Source of the DNA: an uncultured Phocaeicola sp.
Lineage (GTDB): Bacteria; Bacteroidota; Bacteroidia; Bacteroidales; Bacteroidaceae
Length of the DNA stretch: 64,000 nt
NCBI GenBank assembly: GCA_944320845.1
Contig: CALUJA010000011.1
Span: 34,347-98,346, forward strand
Direction: 5' to 3'
A model generated the notes under the pieces. It was not told the origin of the DNA. It saw only the letters and a program-made list of their open reading frames with translations, and did not search any database. Of this stretch, positions 54,568 to 62,368 are shown piece by piece; position 1 is the first letter of the stretch, and each line of letters starts with the position of its first letter. The position numbers and the translations under genes were made by a program.

Positions 54568-55461
54568 ATGGAACTGAAAGACATGATGGTATCGGCTTTC
54601 CTTTATGTGAAAATCAAAGGCAATCCCGAACATCTCCCTTTGATGGAAATCTTGGAAAGCATCCGGAAAGGAACCCCTGAAATCAAGAGAAGAATCGGGA
54701 TAATCAGAAAAGAGAAAGACAAAGAGAAAAGAAGTGAGTTGAAGATGAGATTGCTTCCTGTATTCACCCCTAACGGTACGTTCAGGAGGATGGAAGATAA
54801 TGGGCTTCTTCAATCTTCCGGGGCAATCTGTATAGACCTTGACCATATTCAGGATTTGAAGGGGGAAAAGGAAAGATTGAAAGCTGTCCCCTATGTATGG
54901 AGCATTTTCAGGTCTCCTTCAGGGGATGGATTGAAAGTATTGATCCGCCATGACCTGACAGACCCTTCAAGGCATAAGGATTTGTATTCCTATCTTGGTG
55001 CTTCGCTTGGGGTAAAGGGAAGGACAGGCTTAGTGTTTGATATGAGCTGTTCCAATATATCCCATCCCTGCTTCTGGAGCTATGACCCGGACTTATGGCT
55101 GAACAAGGGGGCACAGGTGTTTCATGTTGACCTGGGTACACTTCCCGTATATAAGCCTCAGAACAGTAACAAAGGAGATGGGAAGCAGAACCAAGATACT
55201 GCTAATTCTCACGTTGCTCCTTTGTCTTCTCCCCAAAAAATCAAGGACAAGATTCTGGAATCGCATACCCTGTTTGAAGAGTATTACAATATGTACCCCG
55301 GAGTTAGGAACCGGAATCTCTATATCTTGGCCAATTTCTTCCTTAACGATGGCATCCCTGAAGACTTTGCCGCCGATTATCTGGTCGCTTACTATGTGGA
55401 TCAGAAGAACGGTTTCACAGCGGACGAGATAATAGGGATAGTAAAGTCCGCCTATCATTGA
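54568..55461 (+). CDS. BT4734/VirE-N type primase
   Basis: A 297-residue protein of the BT4734/VirE N-terminal family, related to archaeo-eukaryotic primases. The catalytic acids are in AICIDLDHIQDL near residue 92, followed by SIFRSPSGDGLKVLIRHD and DMSCSNISHPCFWSYDPD, the metal/nucleotide region. The last 80 residues (LFEEYYNMYPGVRNRNLYIL, FTADEIIGIVKSAY) form a helical primase C-terminal-like domain. It provides primers for the element's replication. It follows repeat copy 1 by 21 bp. Confidence 0.82.
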   Translation: MELKDMMVSAFLYVKIKGNPEHLPLMEILESIRKGTPEIKRRIGIIRKEKDKEKRSELKMRLLPVFTPNGTFRRMEDNGLLQSSGAICIDLDHIQDLKGEKERLKAVPYVWSIFRSPSGDGLKVLIRHDLTDPSRHKDLYSYLGASLGVKGRTGLVFDMSCSNISHPCFWSYDPDLWLNKGAQVFHVDLGTLPVYKPQNSNKGDGKQNQDTANSHVAPLSSPQKIKDKILESHTLFEEYYNMYPGVRNRNLYILANFFLNDGIPEDFAADYLVAYYVDQKNGFTADEIIGIVKSAYH

Positions 55462-55545
55462 CTACAGGAATCAGGAATAAATGAGATATCCGATTATAGA
55501 CAAGCCAGACACAATGAGAACCAATCATTAGGTATGACATCTGTT

Positions 55546-55615
55546 GAACCAAAAATTTTCTGTTTCCTATATACGGGTATATGGAGGGAGAAGAAAAAAG
55601 GTCACTCAACTTGTC
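55546..55615 (+). repeat. Intergenic repeat, copy 2
   Basis: 70 bp, closely matching copy 1 (GAACCAAAAATTTTC, TTCCTATATAcgggTATAT, AGAAAAAAGGTCACTCAACTTGTC). Thirteen bases after its end begins a second block CAGGAgTAAtCGGtTAAgGG, shared with copy 3, and then a terminator hairpin. The layout resembles a small RNA gene of about 100 bases. Confidence 0.85.
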
Positions 55616-55659
55616 ATCATCAAAATGCAGGAGTAATCGGTTAAGGGTAGGTAAAAAAG

Positions 55660-55702
55660 AAACCACTATACCATTGATTTTTCATCTTTGGCATAGTGGT
55701 TT
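55660..55702. terminator. Terminator-like hairpin after repeat copy 2
   Basis: AAACCACTAT pairs perfectly with ATAGTGGTTT around a 23-base loop, followed by TTAAATTT. The rest of the 375-bp gap after the primase gene, to 55836, holds no gene. Confidence 0.6.
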
Positions 55703-55836
55703 TAAATTTATGAGAGATAAAACAAATTTGGCTTAGAGGGCGAATTCCCTTAAAAAGAAAAACTAACCACCATTCTTCATATCTTCACTCAATGATAGTA
55801 TAGCAATTAAACAATATGTTCTTAACATATACTAGA

Positions 55837-56520
55837 TTAATGTAATTCGCTCCAGCTGTCAATAAACCTAATATTGTCATTGTTGTATATGTAAGTTTTC
55901 TTTCCCTTCAATATATGACAAACATATATGACATCATTTAAACATCTGTCTTCAGAAGATGTTGGTTGAATTTTTTTAATAATACTCGAAAGTGTCCCCT
56001 GATTACATCCCCAAAGAAGTTGGACCAAAAAAGCTGCTTGATTTTCACTTTCAGTATTTAATTTCAATAAATCTTTTTCATAGGATTCCTTGGATGGATT
56101 TTTTGCCTTAAATTCTATATAACATACACGTTGGGCTTTCTCATCAAATAGGACTACATCAAACTGGGCAGATTCTCCTGTTTCATCTATTTTAGGATAA
56201 TCATCATCAGATTTGGAAAAGTTCTCAGGCTTTGAAAAACGATACTTCCTTTTTGTCGGCGTTTCAATAGAGTAATATAGTTTTGGTGTATTCTCTTTAT
56301 TCTCTTCTTGGCTTTTTAAAAATTGATGGATGAATTCAAATCTCAGTTCCTGTTCACTGACCCGATAATTCTCTCCCTCTGTGGAATATTTAGGAAAGAT
56401 CAAATGACTTTTAGCGTTTACATTCTTGCCCTCTAAGTTATTTTCATAGGCATCATCCAAAGCATCAAATGTTTTCTGTAAAATACGTGCCACATAATCA
56501 GCTATATTCTTTTTATCCAT
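55837..56520 (-). CDS. PD-(D/E)XK nuclease-like protein
   Basis: A 227-residue protein. Residues about 120-145 read SAQFDVVLFDEKAQRVCYIEFKAKNP, where the Asp, the Glu and the Lys of E-x-K form the PD-(D/E)XK nuclease core; the N-terminal region has a SHLIFPKYSTEGE segment with likely DNA contacts. No methyltransferase or helicase domain is attached. It is low in GC, oriented opposite to the replication genes, and flanked by repeat copies 2 and 3, so it looks like a cargo gene, possibly a defence nuclease. Confidence 0.6.
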   Translation of the reverse strand: MDKKNIADYVARILQKTFDALDDAYENNLEGKNVNAKSHLIFPKYSTEGENYRVSEQELRFEFIHQFLKSQEENKENTPKLYYSIETPTKRKYRFSKPENFSKSDDDYPKIDETGESAQFDVVLFDEKAQRVCYIEFKAKNPSKESYEKDLLKLNTESENQAAFLVQLLWGCNQGTLSSIIKKIQPTSSEDRCLNDVIYVCHILKGKKTYIYNNDNIRFIDSWSELH

Positions 56521-56672
56521 AAGTTAAAATAATTTTATTAAGATATTTAGTTCTACAAAACTAATCAATCTGTAATAATATTCATTCTAAGTCAGATTAT
56601 TATTTCAATAAAATAGATAATTCTTATAGTATTAGCAAACAATGTATGAAACAATTGTTCTCTTTCTTCATA

Positions 56673-56736
56673 GAACCAAAAATTTTCTACTTCCTATATA
56701 AGGATATATAAAAAGAAAAAGGTCACATTACCTGTC
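56673..56736 (+). repeat. Intergenic repeat, copy 3
   Basis: 64 bp (six shorter in the purine tract): GAACCAAAAATTTTC, TTCCTATATAaggaTATATA, AGAAAAAGGTCACATTACCTGTC. Thirteen bases after its end begins CAGGAaTAAgCGGaTAAtGG, the same second block as copy 2 at the same distance, then a strong hairpin. The genes on both sides are on the other strand, so this copy is not a plain upstream or downstream element of a gene. Confidence 0.85.
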
Positions 56737-56776
56737 TTTCCGGTTTTCCAGGAATAAGCGGATAATGGCGGGAAAC

Positions 56777-56817
56777 AAAAGACTGGAGACCTCAGCTTTT
56801 ATGGTTTCCAGTCTTTT
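56777..56817. terminator. Strong bidirectional terminator after repeat copy 3
   Basis: AAAAGACTGGAGACC pairs with GGTTTCCAGTCTTTT (15 bp, one G:U), loop 11 bases, T run on both strands. It also ends the minus-strand operon whose last gene stops at 56825. Confidence 0.85.
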
Positions 56818-56824
56818 CTATATA

Positions 56825-57268
56825 TCACTTCATCTGTACCCTCAGAACAATCACATCGGGTCTGATTTCCAGCCAGGCATCCTTTATCTTCCCGGCTCCA
56901 AGAATTTTGGCACTTTCTCTGTAAGCATCCAGAAAATCACCCTGAAGCATGGAATAAGGATAACCAAAATCAGGCACTGAGGGTAACGGCTCAGGCATAA
57001 AGAATCCTTCATATCCCTGTCCTGTTATCAGAAAGGCATCCGCATCAATTATATCTTTTTTCGGGTCAGCACCCAAAGAAGCATAATCCACATTCCGATG
57101 GAAGAACATGGCTGCCACATTATCTAAAGTATAAAGCTTGAATTTTACCTTATCTTCACCCACATACCGGTCAATGTTTTTCTGTACCGATTTTTCAATT
57201 TCACCAATGTCTGTTTCCGTCATGGCATATACTTTACCCATGACGAATATCTTTTTTACTTTTTTCAT
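56825..57268 (-). CDS. Uncharacterised mobile-element protein
   Basis: A 147-residue protein of alpha/beta look (FVMGKVYAMTETDIGEIEKS, LYTLDNVAAMFFHRNVDY, AWLEIRPDVIVLRVQMK) with no signal peptide or membrane segment. I do not recognise it. It is last of a four-gene minus-strand run with a methyltransferase-like gene and two other unknowns, 20 bp after the former. The strong terminator follows. It may be a small phage protein of DNA metabolism. Confidence 0.6.
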   Translation of the reverse strand: MKKVKKIFVMGKVYAMTETDIGEIEKSVQKNIDRYVGEDKVKFKLYTLDNVAAMFFHRNVDYASLGADPKKDIIDADAFLITGQGYEGFFMPEPLPSVPDFGYPYSMLQGDFLDAYRESAKILGAGKIKDAWLEIRPDVIVLRVQMK

Positions 57269-57288
57269 AACTACAAGAATTTAAAATA

Positions 57289-58005
57289 TTATCCGGCCAA
57301 AGCACAGGCAGTCCATTGTGCCGCCATAGCCTTGGCAATGCCGGGGAATGTCCTGCTTCTCAATGTCCGCCTTTCCTCCGCCGATACTCCGGAAAAGAAG
57401 ATGTCGGTGTACCACTTTTGGGATTTGTTCCCGCTCTTTGCCACATAGACCTCTCCCCTGCCGACTATATCCGTAGGGGTAAGCAGGGGCAGGTTCTTCA
57501 GCCACAGGCAGGTTTTCTTGCTTGCTTCATCCCCGAACATCCACGGCTCTATTATCTGGTCGGGCTTCCGGTAGAGCGTGCTCATGATTCCGACAGGGTT
57601 TTCTATTGCGGTCATTGGAATGTCCACCTGCGTTACGGCCATAAAGAACCCCGCCGCATCCTCCCTGTCCTTCGCCCTGTCCGGAAATTTCGGGTGCGGT
57701 CTTCTCTCCGATATCGGCAAGTCCTTGTCTTCAGGATGATAGTACCACCTTGCGCCGGAAACCGCAAGATAGGTGCATGGAGGGTGGGCTATCATCATGT
57801 CCCAGCCGCCTTCCACGAACTCCTTCTTTCCCGTCTGCAACATTCCCCCGCCGCTGGACACCACACCGAACATATCCCCCAGAAAGTGCCATTCGGGGTG
57901 TCCGCCGCTACAGGGCTTCAAATCACATGAATAGGCATTTTCTCCCAGTTCCCTGAAAGCCCTGCATACAGTCTGGCTTTCCTCACAGGCTATCAGTACG
58001 TTCAT
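57289..58005 (-). CDS. DNA cytosine methyltransferase-like protein
   Basis: A 238-residue protein with methyltransferase-like motifs: an N-terminal NVLIACEESQTVCRAFRELG nucleotide strand, HPPCTYLAVSGARW resembling the PC catalytic motif, and AIENPVGIMSTLYRKPDQII resembling the ENV motif as ENP. The FGDEASKKTCLWLKNLP segment is seen in phage-borne relatives. It lacks a clear target-recognition domain and the QRR motif, so activity and base are uncertain. It begins 3 bp after the preceding unknown gene in a phage-like operon. Confidence 0.7.
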   Translation of the reverse strand: MNVLIACEESQTVCRAFRELGENAYSCDLKPCSGGHPEWHFLGDMFGVVSSGGGMLQTGKKEFVEGGWDMMIAHPPCTYLAVSGARWYYHPEDKDLPISERRPHPKFPDRAKDREDAAGFFMAVTQVDIPMTAIENPVGIMSTLYRKPDQIIEPWMFGDEASKKTCLWLKNLPLLTPTDIVGRGEVYVAKSGNKSQKWYTDIFFSGVSAEERRTLRSRTFPGIAKAMAAQWTACALAG

Positions 58006-58008
58006 GGC

Positions 58009-58452
58009 TCAGAAGGTGATTTTCATTAAGATACAATCGGGATAGCATCTTATGCCGATTTCATCAACAAGCCCACCTTCTCCATCACAAGAGAACAGCA
58101 ATAAAGTTTTGTAGAACTGGATGAAGGCAGTTATGTCAGTATGGAAGTTCTTACCGTTAAAACACAGTGGGCTTACTAGAGGATAACCACCCATCTTCTT
58201 AGGTATGAAAGCTCTAAGACCAATACCTGTAATTATATTTGCGTCTGTATCATAAATAACAGGTTTGTCGGGGTTAATGTCAAAATCACGGATAAATTTC
58301 ATAATTACATGATTTTCGCTTAACTCCATAACTTCAAAATACACCATTCCACCGGTCGTTTCCTCCAAAGAATCATTTACGGCTTCTTCAATTTCCTCTA
58401 TCGCCATTGTAGTATCAACGATAGCTCTGTTTGCAATAAAACTGTTTTTCAT
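58009..58452 (-). CDS. Uncharacterised mobile-element protein
   Basis: A 147-residue protein, predicted soluble alpha/beta (AIEEIEEAVNDSLEETTG, VIMKFIRDFDINPDKPVIYD, ECYPDCILMKITF-like tail). I cannot name a family. Its start overlaps the stop of the preceding gene by 4 bp, and the methyltransferase-like gene follows after 3 bp. The first three genes of the run are tightly packed. Confidence 0.6.
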   Translation of the reverse strand: MKNSFIANRAIVDTTMAIEEIEEAVNDSLEETTGGMVYFEVMELSENHVIMKFIRDFDINPDKPVIYDTDANIITGIGLRAFIPKKMGGYPLVSPLCFNGKNFHTDITAFIQFYKTLLLFSCDGEGGLVDEIGIRCYPDCILMKITF

Positions 58453-58763
58453 AGTCTAGATTTTTGTGATTTAATAGTTAATTTGATTCCCAGTTCTTTT
58501 GAGAGATAAGAAGCCAACCCAGTATAAGCGTCCGTTCTTTTTCTTTCTCTCGGGCATATCTCCAGAAGCTCCTTCAATGTAACTTCAATGCAGAATCCGG
58601 TTGAAAAGGAATCGCCGTACCTTGTCCGTAAGGCCTCAATGTCTTTCCCATACCTTGTGTCTGTTTTTTCGATGACATCAGGACAGACCTCACTCCCAAC
58701 CTGACGCTCTGACGGTTCTTTTAAAGTACCGTCAAAGAATAAATTCATTAGATTGTCCCACAT
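58449..58763 (-). CDS. Small uncharacterised mobile-element protein
   Basis: A 104-residue charged protein (RYGKDIEALRTRYGDSFSTG, EVTLKELLEICPRERKRT). I do not recognise it. It opens the four-gene minus-strand run and overlaps the next gene by 4 bp. The helical part could bind DNA, but nothing proves it. I see no clear promoter box upstream. Confidence 0.5.
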   Translation of the reverse strand: MWDNLMNLFFDGTLKEPSERQVGSEVCPDVIEKTDTRYGKDIEALRTRYGDSFSTGFCIEVTLKELLEICPRERKRTDAYTGLASYLSKELGIKLTIKSQKSRL

Positions 58764-58837
58764 AGGAGAATATCTTTTCTGTCATTAGTTAGGGTTTCAG
58801 TCTTCCGGAAGCGCGTTTTGTCATTTTCAGGGGCGGA

Positions 58838-58880
58838 ATAAAAAACAGCGCACCGAGAGACTGCATCCCGGTGCGCTGCT
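58838..58880 (-). terminator. Terminator of the EcsC-lipoprotein operon
   Basis: CAGCGCACCG and CGGTGCGCTG form a perfect 10-bp stem; on the minus strand it is followed by TTTTTTATT. It lies 43 bp past the lipoprotein stop. Confidence 0.85.
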
Positions 58881-58922
58881 TTAAAACGGAGAATAATAGA
58901 ACAACCGCCAATTCCCTTGGTA

Positions 58923-61181
58923 TCATTCAAAGCTTATCTCTTTCCATGCTACTCCCTGCCATACATTGCCGTCTGATACCTGCTCCTGTTTGTTCCTGTT
59001 CAGATATAGGTGGACATGGACGGTGATTGTTTCATCAAAATCAATATAAAGTAAATAATCAATATTGTTTTTGAAGTCATCAGGACTTGTCAATCTTAAC
59101 TCCGACAATGAAGTGCATCCTCTAAACGCGCATTCCCCAAATTCTGTCACGTTAGGCAGATTTGCGGAAGCCAAAGATGTACAATCATCAAACAACGATC
59201 CTGGAATTGTTGTAAGATTGGGGAAACTTATACTTGTCAGGGCGGAACAGCCCACGAATGCACCATTTCCGACAACGGTCAATTGAGGGGAGTTCACTTC
59301 TTTCAGCTTTTCACATTCCCAAAAAGCACTTTCACCTATTCTGACTATATTGTCCAGGTTTATTCTTTCCAGGTTATGACAGTAACGAAATGCAGTATTG
59401 CCTATCTCTACGACTTCATCCGGCAAGACCACATTTTTTAGCGAATTGAAGTATCTGAGAGTTCCCCCTCCGTCGATAGTGCCGCTACTTGAGAACAGCC
59501 CGTCAGGCATTTTTTTGTCCCATCCCCTTACCTGGCTTAAATCCACCGTTTCCACATTCCGTGCGCTTTGCAAAGGGTTGAAGACATCGACACCCTCCGT
59601 CCTGACACCGAGCTTTCCGAATTCTCCCTTCAGGATGAAATGCCTTACCCCGTCCCTGTCCGCCTTTTGAAAGGCCACAGCCAGGTCTATCGGACTCGGT
59701 GACTTGTCTAGGTCAACGACGGCCTGTTCTCCCTGTATTTCAATATATTCAGATTCATCAGTATTTCCTCCCTGGGCAATATACACTTCTTTTTGAAGGA
59801 CATTGTCATAATCGGAAAATGTTATAACGCCATAACGGGCGGCACCTGTATTCTGACTTACATGGAACTCATAGTTTTCATACTTGGATTCTCTGGTTTG
59901 CACGGGCGTTATCCAGCTCACGGCATCTCCCTCTACAGTGTATTTATGATTTAAATCGGAAGCGACGGTTATGCTGACGGACTGTTCTTTTGAGTCAACA
60001 TAATATATGTTGCCGTCAATAGGCTCTATTCCTCCATATTGGAATGACAAGCCTTTTACAACGGTCTTTTCATTACATGACAGAAATACGAGTAAACTGG
60101 CTCCCGGAAACAGCCCCATTGGAACTGTAGTTGTTACTGTAAACTCACCACCCTCCTTCACATTCCCTGTAAATATAACATCCAAATTATCACTTGCAAT
60201 GAACGTTATGTAAGCGTTACTTACAGATGTTATTCCGACAGTATGAAAGGGAATCCTTATGGGGACACCGGACAGAATACCTATTCTCTGCAAATCTTCG
60301 GTTTCAAATATGATGTCCAGTTCCTGGTACCGGGGCAGCCTGAGAAGCTCGCCGTTGGACAGCCTGAATGTCACATAGTCCTCGTCGGATGTGTCTATGC
60401 TCTCAAACATGGAATCGCCCGAGTCTTCCACTGCCGGCCCGAGTTCGGTCCAGGACGCTTCATTGTCATAAGACACGTACCAATATCCGTTCTCTATCTT
60501 GAGTTTCGGGGTGATTCCGTCCGTTCCCGATTCCCCTTCTTCCCCTTTAGAACCTTGGGCCGGAATTTTGTTGTCGGCACTGTCAAGCATCCATTCCCCG
60601 TCTAAAGTCCAATAATATATACCGTCGGTATCCTGTCTTATCGCTATTTGGGGAGTGCTTCCGTCTTGTCCGTTCTCTCCCGTAGCCTGATCCAGTTGCT
60701 CCCAGGTTTGACCTCCATCGTAAGACACATGCCAATAACCGTTTTCTATTTTAAGTTCAGGCATTTGGACATTATCACTTATGGAAGGAGCCAGCTGTTC
60801 CCATGTACTCCCGTCATCATAGGATATATACCAATAATTATTTTCAATTCTTAACTTTGGCGCAGTTCCGCTTTTACCTTCTTCCCCGTTGTATATGGTT
60901 ATCGGAGCATGATGTGAAAATCCAATGGTATATCCGATTTCCTCTCCTCCGGAAGTGACGGGAGTAATATTGGTAATGTAGTCATTACCTTGCAAGGCAT
61001 CGACAAGTGTCTGCAAGGATGAAATGTTGGTGTTCATGGCCTTGCACAGTTCTTCCAGAGCCTGCACCCGGTTCTCCAAATCAGTAATGTCATTGCGTAA
61101 ATCCGTATCGTCATATTCTTCACTGCAAGAGACGGTGAAGGTTGCCATAAACAATAAGACTGCATAAATTTTACTTTTCAT
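58923..61181 (-). CDS. DUF4988/BACON/BspA-LRR surface lipoprotein
   Basis: A 752-residue predicted lipoprotein: signal peptide with lipidated C19 (TFTVSC-SEEYD). A coiled-coil DUF4988-type segment (about 25-70, LENRVQALEELCKAMNTNI) is followed by four copies of a 35-45-residue motif built on xPKLKIENGYWYVSYDxGxxW (about 95-250) joined by collagen-like GENGQDG and GEEGESGTDG stretches. A BACON-like domain (about 395-470) precedes a BspA-type leucine-rich repeat region (about 520-690, with LERINLDNIVRIGESAFWECEKLKEV-like units). Such proteins sit on the Bacteroidetes surface and bind glycans or host factors. Here it is cargo of a mobile element, 25 bp after the EcsC-like gene. Confidence 0.85.
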   Translation of the reverse strand: MKSKIYAVLLFMATFTVSCSEEYDDTDLRNDITDLENRVQALEELCKAMNTNISSLQTLVDALQGNDYITNITPVTSGGEEIGYTIGFSHHAPITIYNGEEGKSGTAPKLRIENNYWYISYDDGSTWEQLAPSISDNVQMPELKIENGYWHVSYDGGQTWEQLDQATGENGQDGSTPQIAIRQDTDGIYYWTLDGEWMLDSADNKIPAQGSKGEEGESGTDGITPKLKIENGYWYVSYDNEASWTELGPAVEDSGDSMFESIDTSDEDYVTFRLSNGELLRLPRYQELDIIFETEDLQRIGILSGVPIRIPFHTVGITSVSNAYITFIASDNLDVIFTGNVKEGGEFTVTTTVPMGLFPGASLLVFLSCNEKTVVKGLSFQYGGIEPIDGNIYYVDSKEQSVSITVASDLNHKYTVEGDAVSWITPVQTRESKYENYEFHVSQNTGAARYGVITFSDYDNVLQKEVYIAQGGNTDESEYIEIQGEQAVVDLDKSPSPIDLAVAFQKADRDGVRHFILKGEFGKLGVRTEGVDVFNPLQSARNVETVDLSQVRGWDKKMPDGLFSSSGTIDGGGTLRYFNSLKNVVLPDEVVEIGNTAFRYCHNLERINLDNIVRIGESAFWECEKLKEVNSPQLTVVGNGAFVGCSALTSISFPNLTTIPGSLFDDCTSLASANLPNVTEFGECAFRGCTSLSELRLTSPDDFKNNIDYLLYIDFDETITVHVHLYLNRNKQEQVSDGNVWQGVAWKEISFE

Positions 61182-61206
61182 ACCGTTTAATTTTAATATC
61201 AGGTTT

Positions 61207-61920
61207 CTAGTTTTTCAAGTTATTGTCCAGTTGTCTTTTAAGCCTTACAGCCATCGGCTTAAAAGTCCAGTAGGTAAGTGCGGCAGAAACAGGAGCACCG
61301 ACCAGAGGAATTGCTTTCCCCACACCTTTGGCAAAAGTTTCCTTTGTCAGTTTAATGCCAATCCACCTGCCGACCTGTTTTGCCATGTTGTAAAATCCAT
61401 ATCTGGTGAGTGCTATTCTTGGTATTCTCTTAACTGCCTGTTCCGCCACTGCCTTAGCTAAAGCATTGACTCCTTGTACCGCTTCACGAGAACCCATCAT
61501 TACACCGACAAACAGTGTCATAGTATTTGCCGTTTCATCACTCAGCTTTCCTTTTTCATCTTGAAGGTCAGCCCATCCATACAGATAAAGCAGTTTCTGT
61601 ATCAAGGCAAGCACATGACCGTAAAACTGTGCTATATCGGCAGGAACAGTAGCAGCCATGAACCAGCCCCCCGGTAATCCCGACAAGGCAGAAGTGGCAC
61701 ATACTATTGTAGTATGGTAACTGATGCAACCGTTAGCAATTCTGTCTATCTGTCTTTTGGACAATACTTTTACGGGAGAATCACCCAAAGCCAGCTCTAT
61801 TTGTTCCGGGGTACAGTATGGTCGCAGTTCCTTTGTAAGAAATTCATTCCGGTCTATTCCTACAAATGGCAGCTTAATTGCTGCATGAAGTGTCTTGTTC
61901 CATAATTCCGTTGCTTCCAT
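61207..61920 (-). CDS. EcsC-family protein
   Basis: A 237-residue EcsC-like protein (ATSALSGLPGGWFMAATVPAD, then VGKAIPLVGAPVSAALTYWT). The central Gly/Ala-rich segments could lie on or in a membrane. The family's role is unclear. It is first in a two-gene unit with the surface lipoprotein, with a leader of about 110 bases behind a TATATTTG -7 box. It is cargo-like and not needed for replication. Confidence 0.75.
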   Translation of the reverse strand: MEATELWNKTLHAAIKLPFVGIDRNEFLTKELRPYCTPEQIELALGDSPVKVLSKRQIDRIANGCISYHTTIVCATSALSGLPGGWFMAATVPADIAQFYGHVLALIQKLLYLYGWADLQDEKGKLSDETANTMTLFVGVMMGSREAVQGVNALAKAVAEQAVKRIPRIALTRYGFYNMAKQVGRWIGIKLTKETFAKGVGKAIPLVGAPVSAALTYWTFKPMAVRLKRQLDNNLKN

Positions 61921-61953
61921 ATTATAAAAGAATGCCTACAAACTCCCCGAAGT

Positions 61954-62044
61954 CGGCATTAGATTTTGCAACAAAGACAGGCAGGAGCTTAATGCCGCCC
62001 ATAGCCGGACAACATTACCAATCTTTTTCAATGAAACAAATATA
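61954..62044 (-). promoter_or_regulatory. Promoter and inverted repeat in the EcsC leader
   Basis: A TATATTTG -7 box on the minus strand (62037-62044) with, between it and the EcsC start, an inverted repeat CGGCATTA (61954-61961) and TAATGCCG (61990-61997). The long leader may form a hairpin or bind a regulator. Confidence 0.5.
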
Positions 62045-62123
62045 TATTTTATTTCTTGGTTAAAAAAGGAAAATCATATAAAAAATCGAAATGCCGGAAA
62101 AACAGAATTATAGGGAAAATAAA

Positions 62124-62149
62124 AAAGAGAGCGTTTGTAAGCTCTCTTT
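62124..62149 (-). terminator. Terminator of the serine recombinase unit
   Basis: AAAGAGAGC pairs with GCTCTCTTT (9 bp, 8-base loop); on the minus strand it is followed by TTTTTTATTTTC. It lies just past the small gene ending at 62158. Confidence 0.8.
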
Positions 62150-62157
62150 CGTTGTTT

Positions 62158-62364
62158 TTAGAACCCGAACCTTCTTTCCTGAAAGGTTTCGGTACTCATC
62201 CATAAGCAATCCTTTAATCTGAAATCATACTCCTCTTCCAGAGTGCTCAGGTATGTTTCAAAATCATCATACTTCTCCGATTTCCTGATTTGTTCTTTGG
62301 TGAGCTTGATCTTTATGACCTCACCCACTGAATAATCCAAGATGATAATGTAGTTTGTTTCCAT
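62158..62364 (-). CDS. Small acidic protein downstream of the serine recombinase
   Basis: A 68-residue protein (VGEVIKIKLTKEQIRKSEKY, FETYLSTLEEEYDFRLKD) beginning 4 bp after the recombinase stop. Good coding look and tight spacing support a real gene. I do not know its function; a partner or regulator of the recombinase is possible. Confidence 0.55.
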   Translation of the reverse strand: METNYIIILDYSVGEVIKIKLTKEQIRKSEKYDDFETYLSTLEEEYDFRLKDCLWMSTETFQERRFGF

Positions 62365-62368
62365 TTCC

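Noticed and set aside
58748-58930. 60-codon minus-strand frame between the lipoprotein and the small-gene operon
   Set aside because: It overlaps a strong rho-independent terminator, so it is unlikely to be translated.
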